From Lutibacter sp. (GTDB lineage: Bacteria > Bacteroidota > Bacteroidia > Flavobacteriales > Flavobacteriaceae), in the NCBI RefSeq assembly GCF_013041805.1, contig NZ_JABDRI010000036.1, positions 1 through 64,000 of the forward strand: DNA of 64,000 bases. Reading direction: 5' to 3'. Made by a program: the position numbers and the translations under genes. The notes under the pieces were generated by a model. That model made no database searches and was not told where the DNA came from. It saw only the letters and a program-made list of their open reading frames with translations. Positions 10,078 through 19,044 of the stretch are shown here, in pieces (the stretch's first letter is position 1; the number at the start of each line of letters is the position of its first letter).

Positions 10078-10319
10078 TAAATTTAGCTTGTTTTTGAAGT
10101 TGTAAAGATAAAAACAAATCCCTAATGGAAAAATTTAACGCTATTGGATTTTGTAGTTAATAGATAAGCTTCATAAAGTGTTTGTTACCTCCGTATTAAA
10201 AAATCTAATTTTTATTTTTTGCTTGTCCACATTTCTTCAATTTGACAGAACAATATTATAAGTGTTGCATTTTATCAAAATAAATATTTTAAATTTACCA
10301 TAATTATTGCGTTTGTAAT

Positions 10320-11405
10320 ATGACTAAAAAAAAATCATTAGAATCCGCCTTGCAAGAAGTTAAAGGAATTATGCAACCTACGACTACTAATGATGCTTCA
10401 ATTAATAAAATTAAATTACAAAGAAAAAAACAACCTTCAGCAGAAGAATTTGTAAAACATATTTTGGCCGGTGATATTTCTTTTTTAAGTAGAGCAATTA
10501 CCTTGGTTGAAAGTACAAACCCAAAACATAAAATAAAAGCTACTTTAATTTTAGAGCAATGTTTGCCTTATGCTAACAAATCCATCAGAATTGGAATTAC
10601 AGGTGTTCCCGGTGTTGGAAAAAGTACGTTTATTGAAACTTTTGGAAAATACTTTACTGAAAAAGGTAAAAAAGTAGCTGTACTTGCCATTGACCCTAGC
10701 AGTTCCATCAACAAAGGAAGTATTTTAGGTGATAAAACAAGAATGGAAGAATTGGTAAAGGACAAAAATGCATATATTCGACCTTCCCCTAGTGGAGATA
10801 GTTTAGGTGGTGTTGCTCAAAAAACTCGTGAAACTATCATTTTATGTGAAGCCGCTGGTTTTGATACTATTTTTATTGAAACGGTGGGTGTTGGTCAAAG
10901 TGAAACTGCCGTACATTCTATGGTTGATTTCTTTTTATTACTGAAACTTGCCGGTGCTGGTGACGAGTTACAAGGTATTAAGCGAGGAATTATTGAAATG
11001 GCGGATGCTATCGTTATTAATAAGGCAGATAATGAGAATGTAAAAAATGCTAAACTCGCTAAATTAGAATTTTCAAAAGCATTACATTTGTACCCGTTAA
11101 AAGAAAACGGTTGGCAACCAAAAGTGACTACTTGTAGTGCTTTTTATAATGAAGGAATTGATGTTGTTTTCAATATTATTCAAGATTATCTAACTTTAAC
11201 AAAAACCAATGGTTTTTTTGATGAAAAGCGAAACAACCAAAATAAATATTGGCTATTAGAAACTATTAATCAGCAACTTAAATTTAATTTCTATTCTAAA
11301 AAAGAAGTGAAAGAAAGTTTAAAAAAATATGTTATGGATATAAAAAACTTAAAAACAACCCCTTTTAAAGCTGCTGTAGAAATCTTAAAACTATCAAATA
11401 AATAA
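10320..11405 (+). CDS. meaB: methylmalonyl-CoA mutase-associated GTPase MeaB
   Basis: A 361-residue G3E-family GTPase (MeaB/ArgK). It chaperones cobalamin loading and protects B12-dependent methylmalonyl-CoA mutase. Walker A is GVPGVGKST (95-103); further on are AIDPSSSINKGSILGDKTRM, a DTIFIETVGVGQSE switch segment and INKAD as the base-recognition motif. The N-terminus is helical, as in the family. No mutase gene is in this window. Its stop overlaps the next start by one base (TAATG), coupling it to a glycosyltransferase gene of unrelated function. The TTTG of a likely -7 box ends only four bases before the ATG, so the mRNA may be leaderless. Confidence 0.93.
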   Translation: MTKKKSLESALQEVKGIMQPTTTNDASINKIKLQRKKQPSAEEFVKHILAGDISFLSRAITLVESTNPKHKIKATLILEQCLPYANKSIRIGITGVPGVGKSTFIETFGKYFTEKGKKVAVLAIDPSSSINKGSILGDKTRMEELVKDKNAYIRPSPSGDSLGGVAQKTRETIILCEAAGFDTIFIETVGVGQSETAVHSMVDFFLLLKLAGAGDELQGIKRGIIEMADAIVINKADNENVKNAKLAKLEFSKALHLYPLKENGWQPKVTTCSAFYNEGIDVVFNIIQDYLTLTKTNGFFDEKRNNQNKYWLLETINQQLKFNFYSKKEVKESLKKYVMDIKNLKTTPFKAAVEILKLSNK

Positions 11406-12121
11406 TGAGTTACGAATTTACGATTGTTGTTCCGGTTTATAATGAAGAAGACAATTTAAAACGGGTAGAGCAAGAATTAACCAACTATATTAAAATTGCA
11501 GCAAAAAAAACCAAAATTCTATTTGTAAATGATGGAAGTAAAGATAATAGTCAGCAATTAATTGAAGAAATTTGCAATAATAATAGTGACTTTACTTTTA
11601 TTCAGTTTCAACAAAACTGTGGATTAAGTGCTGCAATTACAGCTGGATTTAAACATACAGATACCGAGTTAGTTGGTTATATTGATTCTGATTTACAAAC
11701 TGCTCCTGAAGATTTTAACTTATTATTAGCTCAAATTGGTGAATATGATTTAGTTACGGGTGTAAGGTCGAATAGAAAAGATTCTTTTGTAAAAAATATG
11801 TCGTCAACTATTGCGAATGGCATTAGACGAGCTTTTACCAACGACGGAATGGATGACACCGGTTGTCCGCTAAAAGTAATAAAAACTGAATTTGCTAAAA
11901 ACATTCCAATGTTTAAAGGATTACATCGTTTTTTACCCGCCATGATATTATTGCAAAATGGAAAAATAAAGCAAATTCCGGTACAACATTTTCCAAGAAT
12001 TGCTGGAGAAGCTAAATATGGATTATGGAATAGACTATTAGGCCCTCTTTTAGATTGTTTTGCATATTTATGGATGAAAAAGAAATACGTTAATTACGCA
12101 ATTACTAAAAAAAGTGAATGA
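11405..12121 (+). CDS. family 2 glycosyltransferase, DPM1/ArnC-like
   Basis: A 238-residue GT-A fold glycosyltransferase. Seen: the VPVYNEEDNL start, VNDGSKDNS, the nucleotide-sugar/metal motif DSD at 94-96, and the acceptor-side GCPLKVI segment. It resembles dolichyl/undecaprenyl-phosphate sugar synthases (DPM1, ArnC, GtrB) but lacks the C-terminal two-helix anchor of ArnC/GtrB. It probably makes a polyprenyl-phosphate-linked sugar on the cytoplasmic face. It overlaps meaB by 1 base and the LAB_N gene by 4 bases. The sugar cannot be predicted. Confidence 0.88.
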   Translation: MSYEFTIVVPVYNEEDNLKRVEQELTNYIKIAAKKTKILFVNDGSKDNSQQLIEEICNNNSDFTFIQFQQNCGLSAAITAGFKHTDTELVGYIDSDLQTAPEDFNLLLAQIGEYDLVTGVRSNRKDSFVKNMSSTIANGIRRAFTNDGMDDTGCPLKVIKTEFAKNIPMFKGLHRFLPAMILLQNGKIKQIPVQHFPRIAGEAKYGLWNRLLGPLLDCFAYLWMKKKYVNYAITKKSE

Positions 12122-12735
12122 GTAACTGGATAATTTATAGTGTTGGATTTTTGGCACAACTTTTATTTTCTGGAAGGTTAATATTACAGTGGGTCTTATC
12201 TGAAAAAAGCAAAAAAGTATTAACACCTTCTATTTTTTGGAAATTAAGCTTATTTGCCTCCTTTTTATTATTTGTTTACGGTTATTTGCGTGATGACTTT
12301 GCTATTATGCTGGGGCAAGCACTTACATATTTTATCTACATTAGAAATTTACAATTACAAGGTGAATGGCAAAAAGCGCCAAAATCAATTCGTTGGTTTT
12401 TATGGGTATTTCCTATATTATTAGTAATTTATTCATTTAATAATAACACATACGATTTGGTGAAATTATTTAAAAATGAAGCCATTCCATTATGGCTCAT
12501 AATTTTGGGAAGTGTTGCTCAAATAATTTTTACACTTCGTTTTATTTATCAATGGATTTATTCTGAAAAAAATAAAGAATCCTCTCTTCCATTTGGATTT
12601 TGGCTATTAAGTTTAATTGGCTCAATATTAATTTTAGCTTATGCTATTTTAAGAAAAGACCCTGTACTTTTAGTTGGACATTTAATGGGCTCCGTTATCT
12701 ATTTTAGAAATTTACTAATTTTAAAAAAGCAATAA
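12118..12735 (+). CDS. tandem LAB_N-domain membrane protein
   Basis: A 205-residue integral membrane protein made of two copies of the lipid A biosynthesis N-terminal (LAB_N) domain, at about 1-78 and 125-204. The copies share a pattern of AQ..F, an Arg-containing QW..SEK turn, FW.LSL, and a final GQ/GH segment with IY.RNL. LAB_N is a small three-helix domain best known from the N-terminus of some LpxB proteins. Its place between glycosyltransferases, overlapping the first by 4 bases, suggests a role in carrying or presenting a lipid-linked sugar, as ArnE/ArnF do; that role is inference. Confidence 0.82.
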   Translation: MSNWIIYSVGFLAQLLFSGRLILQWVLSEKSKKVLTPSIFWKLSLFASFLLFVYGYLRDDFAIMLGQALTYFIYIRNLQLQGEWQKAPKSIRWFLWVFPILLVIYSFNNNTYDLVKLFKNEAIPLWLIILGSVAQIIFTLRFIYQWIYSEKNKESSLPFGFWLLSLIGSILILAYAILRKDPVLLVGHLMGSVIYFRNLLILKKQ

Positions 12736-12758
12736 TTTAGAATATCAAAAATCAATAA

Positions 12759-12794
12759 AATAAGAAAGTTATTTAGAAAAATAACTTTCTTATT
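12759..12794. terminator. perfect 16-bp inverted repeat, likely terminator
   Basis: A perfect 16-bp stem (12759-12774 with 12779-12794) closed by a 4-base loop agaa, 24 bp after the LAB_N stop. The strong stem and AT-rich flanks fit an intrinsic terminator. The -7 box for the next gene starts only 8 bases further on. Confidence 0.75.
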
Positions 12795-12801
12795 TTATAC
12801 A

Positions 12802-12809
12802 TATATTTG
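12802..12809 (+). promoter_or_regulatory. -7 box TATATTTG for the second glycosyltransferase unit
   Basis: Exact match to the Bacteroidota TAnnTTTG box, just downstream of the terminator hairpin and 21 bp before the TTG start at 12830. No clear -33 TTTG is seen. Confidence 0.6.
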
Positions 12810-12829
12810 TACAACTTGAATTTTTTAAT

Positions 12830-13603
12830 TTGAACAAATCATCTAATAGCAAAAGAGAACCACTAATAACAGAACTTTTTGAGTTATGCATTGTAATTCC
12901 ATGTTACAATGAAGAAAATAGGTTGAACAAAGAACGTATGTTTGACTTTTTAAATTTACAGAAAAATATTTTACTATGCTATGTAAATGACGGTTCAAGC
13001 GATAATACCATTGAACTACTTCAAGAAATTAAATCGAACTATCCTTATAATGTTGAAGTAATTTCAACACCTAAAAATGTTGGAAAAGCGGAAGCTGTAA
13101 GATTTGGATTTTTAAAATGTCATAAGCTTTTTAACTTTACAAAAATAGCCTATTTAGATGCTGATTTGGCGACTACATTAGAAGAGTGTTATGAAATTAG
13201 CCACATAGTAAAAGATAAAAAAGTATTTGCTTTTGGCTCTAGAATTAAAAAAATAGATACTAATATTCAGCGAAAAGGATATCGCTTTTTAATTGGGCGC
13301 GTAATCGCAACTTTTATTTCCAAACAATTAAATCTTGGAGTTTATGATACACAATGTGGTTGTAAAATATTTAACGCTGAACTTTCTGAAACTATTTTTA
13401 AAGAAAAATTTATTTCAAAATGGCTTTTTGATGTTGAACTCTTTCATCGCATTATAAAGCTATACAGCATAGAAAAAATGCCTGAAGTTTGCGTAGAGGT
13501 TCCGTTAAAGTCTTGGATTGATTATGATAAATCTAAAGTGAAAATAACCTACTTTTTTAAACTTTGGTTAGATTTATACCAAATAGAAAAAGCATATCGC
13601 TAA
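12830..13603 (+). CDS. family 2 glycosyltransferase, dolichyl-phosphate-glucose synthase type
   Basis: A 257-residue GT2 enzyme with IVIPCYNEENRL (residues 21-32), VNDGSSDNT (52-60), a YLDADLATT catalytic metal motif (Asp110, Asp112) and DTQCGCKIF near 185. This pattern fits the DPG-synthase-like branch. No membrane anchor is visible. The start is TTG at 12830: the next in-frame ATG is at codon 37 and would remove the nucleotide-binding strand. It directly precedes two GT39 genes, and probably supplies one of them with a polyprenyl-phosphate sugar. Confidence 0.85.
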   Translation: MNKSSNSKREPLITELFELCIVIPCYNEENRLNKERMFDFLNLQKNILLCYVNDGSSDNTIELLQEIKSNYPYNVEVISTPKNVGKAEAVRFGFLKCHKLFNFTKIAYLDADLATTLEECYEISHIVKDKKVFAFGSRIKKIDTNIQRKGYRFLIGRVIATFISKQLNLGVYDTQCGCKIFNAELSETIFKEKFISKWLFDVELFHRIIKLYSIEKMPEVCVEVPLKSWIDYDKSKVKITYFFKLWLDLYQIEKAYR

Positions 13604-13622
13604 CTAAACTATAAAATTTAAG

Positions 13623-15026
13623 ATGACGTTGCTTTCAAAAAAAACATCTCCTTACTTCATAATTACTGTTGCACTTATTTTATTTCGAGCCTTTTTAAAC
13701 TATGCAATTCCTTTAATGGATAAAACAGAAGCGCGTTACGCAGAAATTGCGAGAATAATGGCTGAAACCAATAATTGGATTACACCTCAAATAGATTATG
13801 GCATTCCATTTTGGGCAAAGCCTCCTCTTTCTACTTGGCTTTCTGCACTAAGTTTTGAAGTATTTGGAGTGAATGAATTTGCTGCTAGATTTCCATATCT
13901 TCTTTTAAGTATTTTCATGATTCTCTTAATTGGAAAATATGCGAAGCGTAAAGGATTAGATTATTTTATTCCCGGTGTAATTCTATTAACAATTCCAGAA
14001 TTTTTAATTCATGCTGGAGTAGTTTCTACTGATACAGCTTTAGCATTTAGTGTTGCTCTGGTAATGATTTCATTTTGGGAAGGAATGCACAATAAAAATA
14101 CTAAAATCTGGAAATATTTATTTTTTGTTGGTGTTGGATTAGGTTTGTTAGCTAAAGGTCCAATCATTATTATTTTAACGGGGCCTCCAATATTCATTTG
14201 GCTTATTTTAACCAAAGAATTTAAAAACTTATGGAAATCATTTCCTTGGATAATAGGAATTTTAGTATCGAGTTTAATTGCTATTCCTTGGTATTATTTG
14301 GCTGAGCAAAAAACACCTGGATTTATTGATTATTTTATTGTAGGCGAGCATTTTAAACGATTTATAAGCTCGGACTGGCAAGGTGACAAATATGGGTTCC
14401 CAAAATCTCAACCATTAGGAATGATCTGGATTTTTTTATTACTTTTTGCAATCCCTTGGATTCAACTTCTTGCTATTAAACTATGGAAAAATAGAGTTGG
14501 TATACTTAAAAATAAATGGGTGTTATTTTTACTTTTATGGTTACTTTGGACTCCATTGTTTTTTACAATTTCAAAAAGTTTAATTCATCCTTACATTATG
14601 CCGGTAATGGTTCCATTAACATTACTTATAACACACTGGTGGAACGATGTTTTAAAAAGGAGAAAAATAATTATTGGTAGTTTGATATTCCCCATTCTTG
14701 CATTATTATGTTATATTGGAATTTCGATTAATAACAAAAAGGAGTTATTTATTAATTCTGATAAATATCTAATTGAAAATTCGTTAAATAATAATACTCC
14801 TTTTTATTACTGGGGAAATAAAAGTTATTCAAGTCAATTTTATAGTAAAGGCCATGTTAAAACTATTGAAGATAATGTTGAACTAAATCAGCTAATTTTA
14901 TCTAAAAATTCGTTTCTAATAATTATTCAGAACAAAAAAATTAAGGATATTAACTCTGAAAATATACTAAGATTAAAAGAATTGGATAGGAATTATAAAA
15001 AAGCTATTTATATTTATAAGCAATAA
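13623..15026 (+). CDS. ArnT-like GT39-type glycosyltransferase (1)
   Basis: A 467-residue multi-pass membrane protein of the ArnT/PMT superfamily (GT-C fold). The first periplasmic loop has the acidic motif DKTEARYAEIAR (33-44), followed by the KPPLSTW segment (67-73), both hallmarks of ArnT-like enzymes. About ten hydrophobic helices follow, then a ~75-residue soluble C-terminal tail. These enzymes use polyprenyl-phosphate sugars on the periplasmic face to glycosylate lipid A, other lipids or proteins; the acceptor is unknown here. It is 19 bp after the GT2 gene and 11 bp before a second ArnT-like gene. Confidence 0.88.
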   Translation: MTLLSKKTSPYFIITVALILFRAFLNYAIPLMDKTEARYAEIARIMAETNNWITPQIDYGIPFWAKPPLSTWLSALSFEVFGVNEFAARFPYLLLSIFMILLIGKYAKRKGLDYFIPGVILLTIPEFLIHAGVVSTDTALAFSVALVMISFWEGMHNKNTKIWKYLFFVGVGLGLLAKGPIIIILTGPPIFIWLILTKEFKNLWKSFPWIIGILVSSLIAIPWYYLAEQKTPGFIDYFIVGEHFKRFISSDWQGDKYGFPKSQPLGMIWIFLLLFAIPWIQLLAIKLWKNRVGILKNKWVLFLLLWLLWTPLFFTISKSLIHPYIMPVMVPLTLLITHWWNDVLKRRKIIIGSLIFPILALLCYIGISINNKKELFINSDKYLIENSLNNNTPFYYWGNKSYSSQFYSKGHVKTIEDNVELNQLILSKNSFLIIIQNKKIKDINSENILRLKELDRNYKKAIYIYKQ

Positions 15027-15037
15027 TAATAAAAAAC

Positions 15038-16663
15038 ATGATTAAAACTTTTGAAAAATATCCTTTAGCAACAATAGTTATTATATTTATTTTAATGTTA
15101 TTAATACAATTAGAGGTTCCAAATGTAACTATTATGGAAGCTCGTAATTTTATTACAGCAAGAGAAATGGTTTTAAACGATCATTGGCTATTAACGACGT
15201 TAAACGGTGAGCCTAGATATCACAAACCTCCGTTGCCTACCTGGATAACAGCTATTTCAGGAATGTTATTTGGATTGAACAATTTATTTGCTCTTCGTTT
15301 GCCTGCTGCTCTTATGGTCTTATTTATAAGTGTTTCTATGTATTATTTTTCTTTAAAGTTAACACTTTCTAAAAAACAAAGCTTTTTGAACAGCTTAATT
15401 TTAATGACTTCGTTTTATATTGTTGCAATTACAAATGAGGCTCCCGTAGATATTTTTACACATGGTTTTATACTTGCCGGATTGTATTTTTTATTTATGC
15501 TCTTTAAAGAAAAACACAACTCATGGAAGAATGCAATAGTTGCAGGTATTTTTATAGGGTTTTCAATTTTAAGTAAAGGACCTGTTTCTTTATACGCTGT
15601 GTTTTTACCATTTTTAATTGCTTTTGGAATAGTTTTTAAGTACCAAAACTTCAATAAGAAAATACTTCAATTCATCTTGTTAATAATTTTATTTTTAATA
15701 ATTGGATCTTGGTGGTTTATTTATGTTAGAATGATGGATCCTGAAATATTTTTACGTATAGCTTCAGTAGAAACAACAAATTGGAGTATGTACAATGTAA
15801 AACCTTTTTATTATTATTGGAGTTTCTTTACGCAATCAGGATTATGGACAATTCCAGCATTTATAAGTTTAATATACCCTTACGTTATAAAAAAAGTTAC
15901 TCATAAAAAAGTTTATAAGTTTTCATTTTGGTGGACCATAAGCGCGGTAATATTGCTCTCTATTATACCAGAAAAAAAAGCACGATATTTAGTTCCTGTT
16001 TTAATACCATTAGCTATTAATATTGGTTTTTATATTCAGTATTTAATAGCTAATTTTTCAAAATTAACTACTAAAAAAGAAACATATCCGGTTTATTTTA
16101 ACTTTGGACTTATTGCATTTGTTGGAATTTTATTTCCAGTTGCTGTGTATATATTTTTAAAAAATGCTATCTCATCGCATCTTACAAGTTATGTACTTAC
16201 ATCAATAGCTTTAGTTTTAATTGGAAGTTTTATTTTACGAAACTTGTATGTAAAAAATATGAATAATGTATTTTATTTAACCATTGCTTTTATGGTTGCA
16301 ACTCTTTCTTTAGGACTTCCAATGTCAAAAAGTTTAAATAAAAATATTGATTTTACCACTATTAATACCATACACGAACTTGAGAAAGAACATGGTATAA
16401 AAACATATTCCATTGGGAATCTTGCTCCTGAAATAATATGGATTTATAAGGGGGTTATAAAAAATATTTATAAAAATGATGAAATAGATATTCCCGAAAC
16501 TAAACAGTTTGGATTATTAATGTTAAATGATGAGGTTGGAATGGTAAACCATCTACTCAAAAAACATTATACACTTAAATTATTAAAAACCTATAATTTT
16601 AATGTCGGATCTAAAAATAAAGAAAGATTAATCAGGCAGTTTTATTTAGTTTCAAAAAAGTAG
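15038..16663 (+). CDS. ArnT-like GT39-type glycosyltransferase (2)
   Basis: A 541-residue GT-C membrane glycosyltransferase, paralogous in plan to the preceding gene. It has the MEARNFITAREM motif at 33-44 and HKPPLPTW at 62-69, then about ten to twelve hydrophobic helices and a soluble C-terminal domain (~440-541). Against the canonical E-A-R-Y motif this copy reads E-A-R-N. Two such transferases next to two GT2 enzymes suggest two sugars, or two steps of one modification. Donor and acceptor cannot be read from sequence. Confidence 0.88.
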   Translation: MIKTFEKYPLATIVIIFILMLLIQLEVPNVTIMEARNFITAREMVLNDHWLLTTLNGEPRYHKPPLPTWITAISGMLFGLNNLFALRLPAALMVLFISVSMYYFSLKLTLSKKQSFLNSLILMTSFYIVAITNEAPVDIFTHGFILAGLYFLFMLFKEKHNSWKNAIVAGIFIGFSILSKGPVSLYAVFLPFLIAFGIVFKYQNFNKKILQFILLIILFLIIGSWWFIYVRMMDPEIFLRIASVETTNWSMYNVKPFYYYWSFFTQSGLWTIPAFISLIYPYVIKKVTHKKVYKFSFWWTISAVILLSIIPEKKARYLVPVLIPLAINIGFYIQYLIANFSKLTTKKETYPVYFNFGLIAFVGILFPVAVYIFLKNAISSHLTSYVLTSIALVLIGSFILRNLYVKNMNNVFYLTIAFMVATLSLGLPMSKSLNKNIDFTTINTIHELEKEHGIKTYSIGNLAPEIIWIYKGVIKNIYKNDEIDIPETKQFGLLMLNDEVGMVNHLLKKHYTLKLLKTYNFNVGSKNKERLIRQFYLVSKK

Positions 16664-16671
16664 TATTTTTG
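16664..16671 (+). promoter_or_regulatory. -7 box TATTTTTG, four bases before the next ATG
   Basis: Exact TAnnTTTG match starting right after the stop of the upstream gene, with only cgtt between the box and ATG 16676. If used, transcription would start at or next to the start codon. Confidence 0.55.
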
Positions 16672-16675
16672 CGTT

Positions 16676-17353
16676 ATGACAAACATTCAACTTTCAAGAA
16701 CTGAAAAAATAGCCTATCTATTTTTAATCCTCATATTTGGATTAGGTATTTACTATTCAAATACAAACTTGTTATATTTTGATGAAGTGTATACAAAAGA
16801 AGATGGTTTTGCTGAATATGGTACAGCATTTTTACTTTTTTGTTCAAGTATACTCCTATTTACTAGATTTTTTAAATTTTTTAAACATAAAAAAACGCTT
16901 TGGAAAGTTGGTGTTTTCTTATTGGCTATTATATTTTTATTTGGAGCAGGTGAAGAAATTTCTTGGGGACAACGTATTTTTAATGTTGAATCATCAGAAT
17001 ATTTTTTAGAAAATAATGCACAAGGTGAAACTAACCTTCATAATATGGTTGTTGATGGTAAAAAAGTAAATAAAATTATATTTAGCCAACTATTAACAGC
17101 TATTCTTGTAATCTATTTAATAATTACTCCAATTTTATATAGAAAATATGACGTGATAAGAAATTTAGCTAATACATTTGCAGTTCCTATTGTAAAATGG
17201 CATCATACCATAGCATTTTTAGTAAGTACTGGGATTTTAGTATTTATGCCTTCTGATAGAAAATGGGAATTATATGAATTAGCGTTTGGTGTTATTTTCT
17301 TTTTAATATTCTTAAATCCGCTAAACAAGAGTATCTATGAAGCTAAATCATAA
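16676..17353 (+). CDS. conserved multi-pass membrane protein, unknown function
   Basis: A 225-residue protein I do not recognise by family name. About six hydrophobic helices are seen (roughly 12-30, 48-66, 76-91, 133-152, 170-190, 197-215). The most striking part is GAGEEISWGQR (90-100) at the membrane border, followed by an acidic loop and NLHN (120-123). Glu, Trp, Arg and His in such positions could form a catalytic or ligand site. It closes the ArnT-like gene cluster and its end overlaps the convergent PAP2 gene by 6 bp. A role in lipid or glycolipid handling is only suggested by position. Confidence 0.75.
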   Translation: MTNIQLSRTEKIAYLFLILIFGLGIYYSNTNLLYFDEVYTKEDGFAEYGTAFLLFCSSILLFTRFFKFFKHKKTLWKVGVFLLAIIFLFGAGEEISWGQRIFNVESSEYFLENNAQGETNLHNMVVDGKKVNKIIFSQLLTAILVIYLIITPILYRKYDVIRNLANTFAVPIVKWHHTIAFLVSTGILVFMPSDRKWELYELAFGVIFFLIFLNPLNKSIYEAKS

Positions 17354-17914
17354 ACTTTTTTTTAAAAAAAACTTTACCAATTTATAACTTAAAATAGCAT
17401 ATAACATACCGAAAAACATTCCTGTTATTACATCTAAAGGAAAGTGCACACCTACATATATTCTACTATAAGCAACGAAAATTGCCCAAATTACTAATAA
17501 ATAAAATACGTATCTGTAACTATTTTTTAACAACAGGCCAAAAAATAATGCTATTCCCATTGAATTTGACGCATGTGCAGAAAAATAAGAATACAAGCCT
17601 CCACAACGATTTCCAACTAACCTGATTAAATGTGAGAGATCTTCATTATGACAAGGTCGTAATCTTTGAAATCCATATTTAAACAAATTACTGGTTTGAT
17701 CAGAAACGGAAATTAATACTAGCGCAAAAAGTACAATTATGCCTAATTTCTTTAATCCAAACTGCTTGTATGTAACATATAGTAGAACTAAATACAATGG
17801 GATAGCACTAAATTTGTTTGTTACAAACAACCAAAAGCTATCCCATTGTAAAGTTCCTAAATTATTTAAGTAAATTAGTAATTCAATATCTTTTTCAATT
17901 AATGAATCTATCAT
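17348..17914 (-). CDS. PAP2-superfamily phosphatase
   Basis: A 188-residue membrane phosphatase with all three PAP2 motifs: K79xxxxxxRP (to 87), a SAH core at 112-114 standing in for PSGH, and SRxxxxxHxxxD at 150-161. About five or six transmembrane helices. PAP2 enzymes dephosphorylate phosphatidate, undecaprenyl pyrophosphate or lipid A. It is the last gene of the nrnA-gldI-PPIase unit (18 bp gap) and converges on the ArnT-like cluster, so recycling a polyprenyl carrier or acting on lipid A are both possible. The Pro and Gly of PSGH are not conserved (FSAH). Confidence 0.9.
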   Translation of the reverse strand: MIDSLIEKDIELLIYLNNLGTLQWDSFWLFVTNKFSAIPLYLVLLYVTYKQFGLKKLGIIVLFALVLISVSDQTSNLFKYGFQRLRPCHNEDLSHLIRLVGNRCGGLYSYFSAHASNSMGIALFFGLLLKNSYRYVFYLLVIWAIFVAYSRIYVGVHFPLDVITGMFFGMLYAILSYKLVKFFLKKSL

Positions 17915-17932
17915 TGAATACTAATTTTAAAA

Positions 17933-19042
17933 CTATTTTTTAGCAAGTTCTACCAATTCTATTTCAAAAATTAAATCGGTATTTGGAGGTATAACACCTC
18001 CTGCTCCTTGGGCTCCATAACCTAAGTGAGAAGGAATAAATAACATTGCTTTATCTCCTATTTTCATTTGCTGTAAGCCCTCCTTAAAGCCAGGAATTAA
18101 ACGTGCTTCTGGGCCATATTGAGTTGTAAACGGTGCATAGCCCCCTTTATCATCACGTATATGATCATATACCTGATACAATTTTGCAACTTCTTTATAA
18201 CTTGTATCAAATAATTTACCGTCTGTAAAATATCCTGCATAAGCTACTTTTACATCAGCTCCTTTTGCTGGAAGTTCTCCATTTTTAGTTTCAGTAATTA
18301 CATATTTTAAACCTGAAGACAGCTCAATGAATTTATCAGAATTTTCGTTAATTTTCATCACACAATTTTCTTGTGCCATCTTAATTTTGTCTTCAATCAT
18401 TTTTTGCTCCTCAGCAAAATTTTCAAAATATTCAGTAAACTCTTTATCCGCTTTAAATTTTCTCGCTAGTTTACCAAGTTTTATAATTTCAATATGCACA
18501 ATTGTATCATTTTGAGCAATTGAGTCCACAACAGATTGACCTTTAACAACATTTCCAAAAACAGTATGTTTACCATCTAACCAAGGAGTCTCTTTATGAG
18601 TAATAAAAAACTGGCTTCCATTCGTAGTAGGACCAGAATTTGCCATAGATAACACACCTGCCCTATCGTGTTTTAAAACTAGTTCTTTATTGGCATCAGT
18701 AGGAAATTCATCTTTAAAGTTATACCCTGGACCTCCTGATCCAGTCCCTAACGGATCTCCTCCTTGAATCATAAAATCTTTTAAAACTCTATGAAAGGTT
18801 AAACCATCGTAATAAGGTTTTCCTTTTAATGAATCAACTACTTGTTCATTTGTCCCCTCTGCTAAGGACACAAAATTAGCGACAGTAACTGGTGTTTTTT
18901 CAAATTCTAATTTTAAAAGAATATCACCTTTATTGGTTTTCATATCTGCATATAAACCATCTGCTAAATCAGCATATTTAGTTGGTTTACAAGATATAGC
19001 GCTCACTAATATAGTTAAAGCGAATAATTTAAATAGTCTCAT
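17933..19042 (-). CDS. cyclophilin-FKBP fusion peptidyl-prolyl isomerase, lipoprotein
   Basis: A 369-residue dual-family immunophilin. A lipobox cysteine at 18 (SAISC) marks a lipoprotein. Residues ~28-190 are a cyclophilin domain with [15 protein letters not shown] (83-97; Arg85), GSQFFIT (142-148) and W154. A charged helical linker (195-230) follows. Residues ~240-368 form an FKBP domain with the [16 protein letters not shown] start and the [18 protein letters not shown] core. Cyclophilin-FKBP fusions (CFBP) are known from Flavobacterium and Treponema. It likely aids folding of exported proteins in the periplasm. It starts 2 bp after the stop of a second FKBP lipoprotein and not far from gldI. 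Confidence 0.93.
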   Translation of the reverse strand: MRLFKLFALTILVSAISCKPTKYADLADGLYADMKTNKGDILLKLEFEKTPVTVANFVSLAEGTNEQVVDSLKGKPYYDGLTFHRVLKDFMIQGGDPLGTGSGGPGYNFKDEFPTDANKELVLKHDRAGVLSMANSGPTTNGSQFFITHKETPWLDGKHTVFGNVVKGQSVVDSIAQNDTIVHIEIIKLGKLARKFKADKEFTEYFENFAEEQKMIEDKIKMAQENCVMKINENSDKFIELSSGLKYVITETKNGELPAKGADVKVAYAGYFTDGKLFDTSYKEVAKLYQVYDHIRDDKGGYAPFTTQYGPEARLIPGFKEGLQQMKIGDKAMLFIPSHLGYGAQGAGGVIPPNTDLIFEIELVELAKK

Positions 19043-19044
19043 AA

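Noticed and set aside
10078-10319. Riboswitch or regulatory RNA in the cysS/meaB gap
   Set aside because: No cobalamin-box, T-box or strong paired structure found on reading; the sequence is plain AT-rich promoter DNA.
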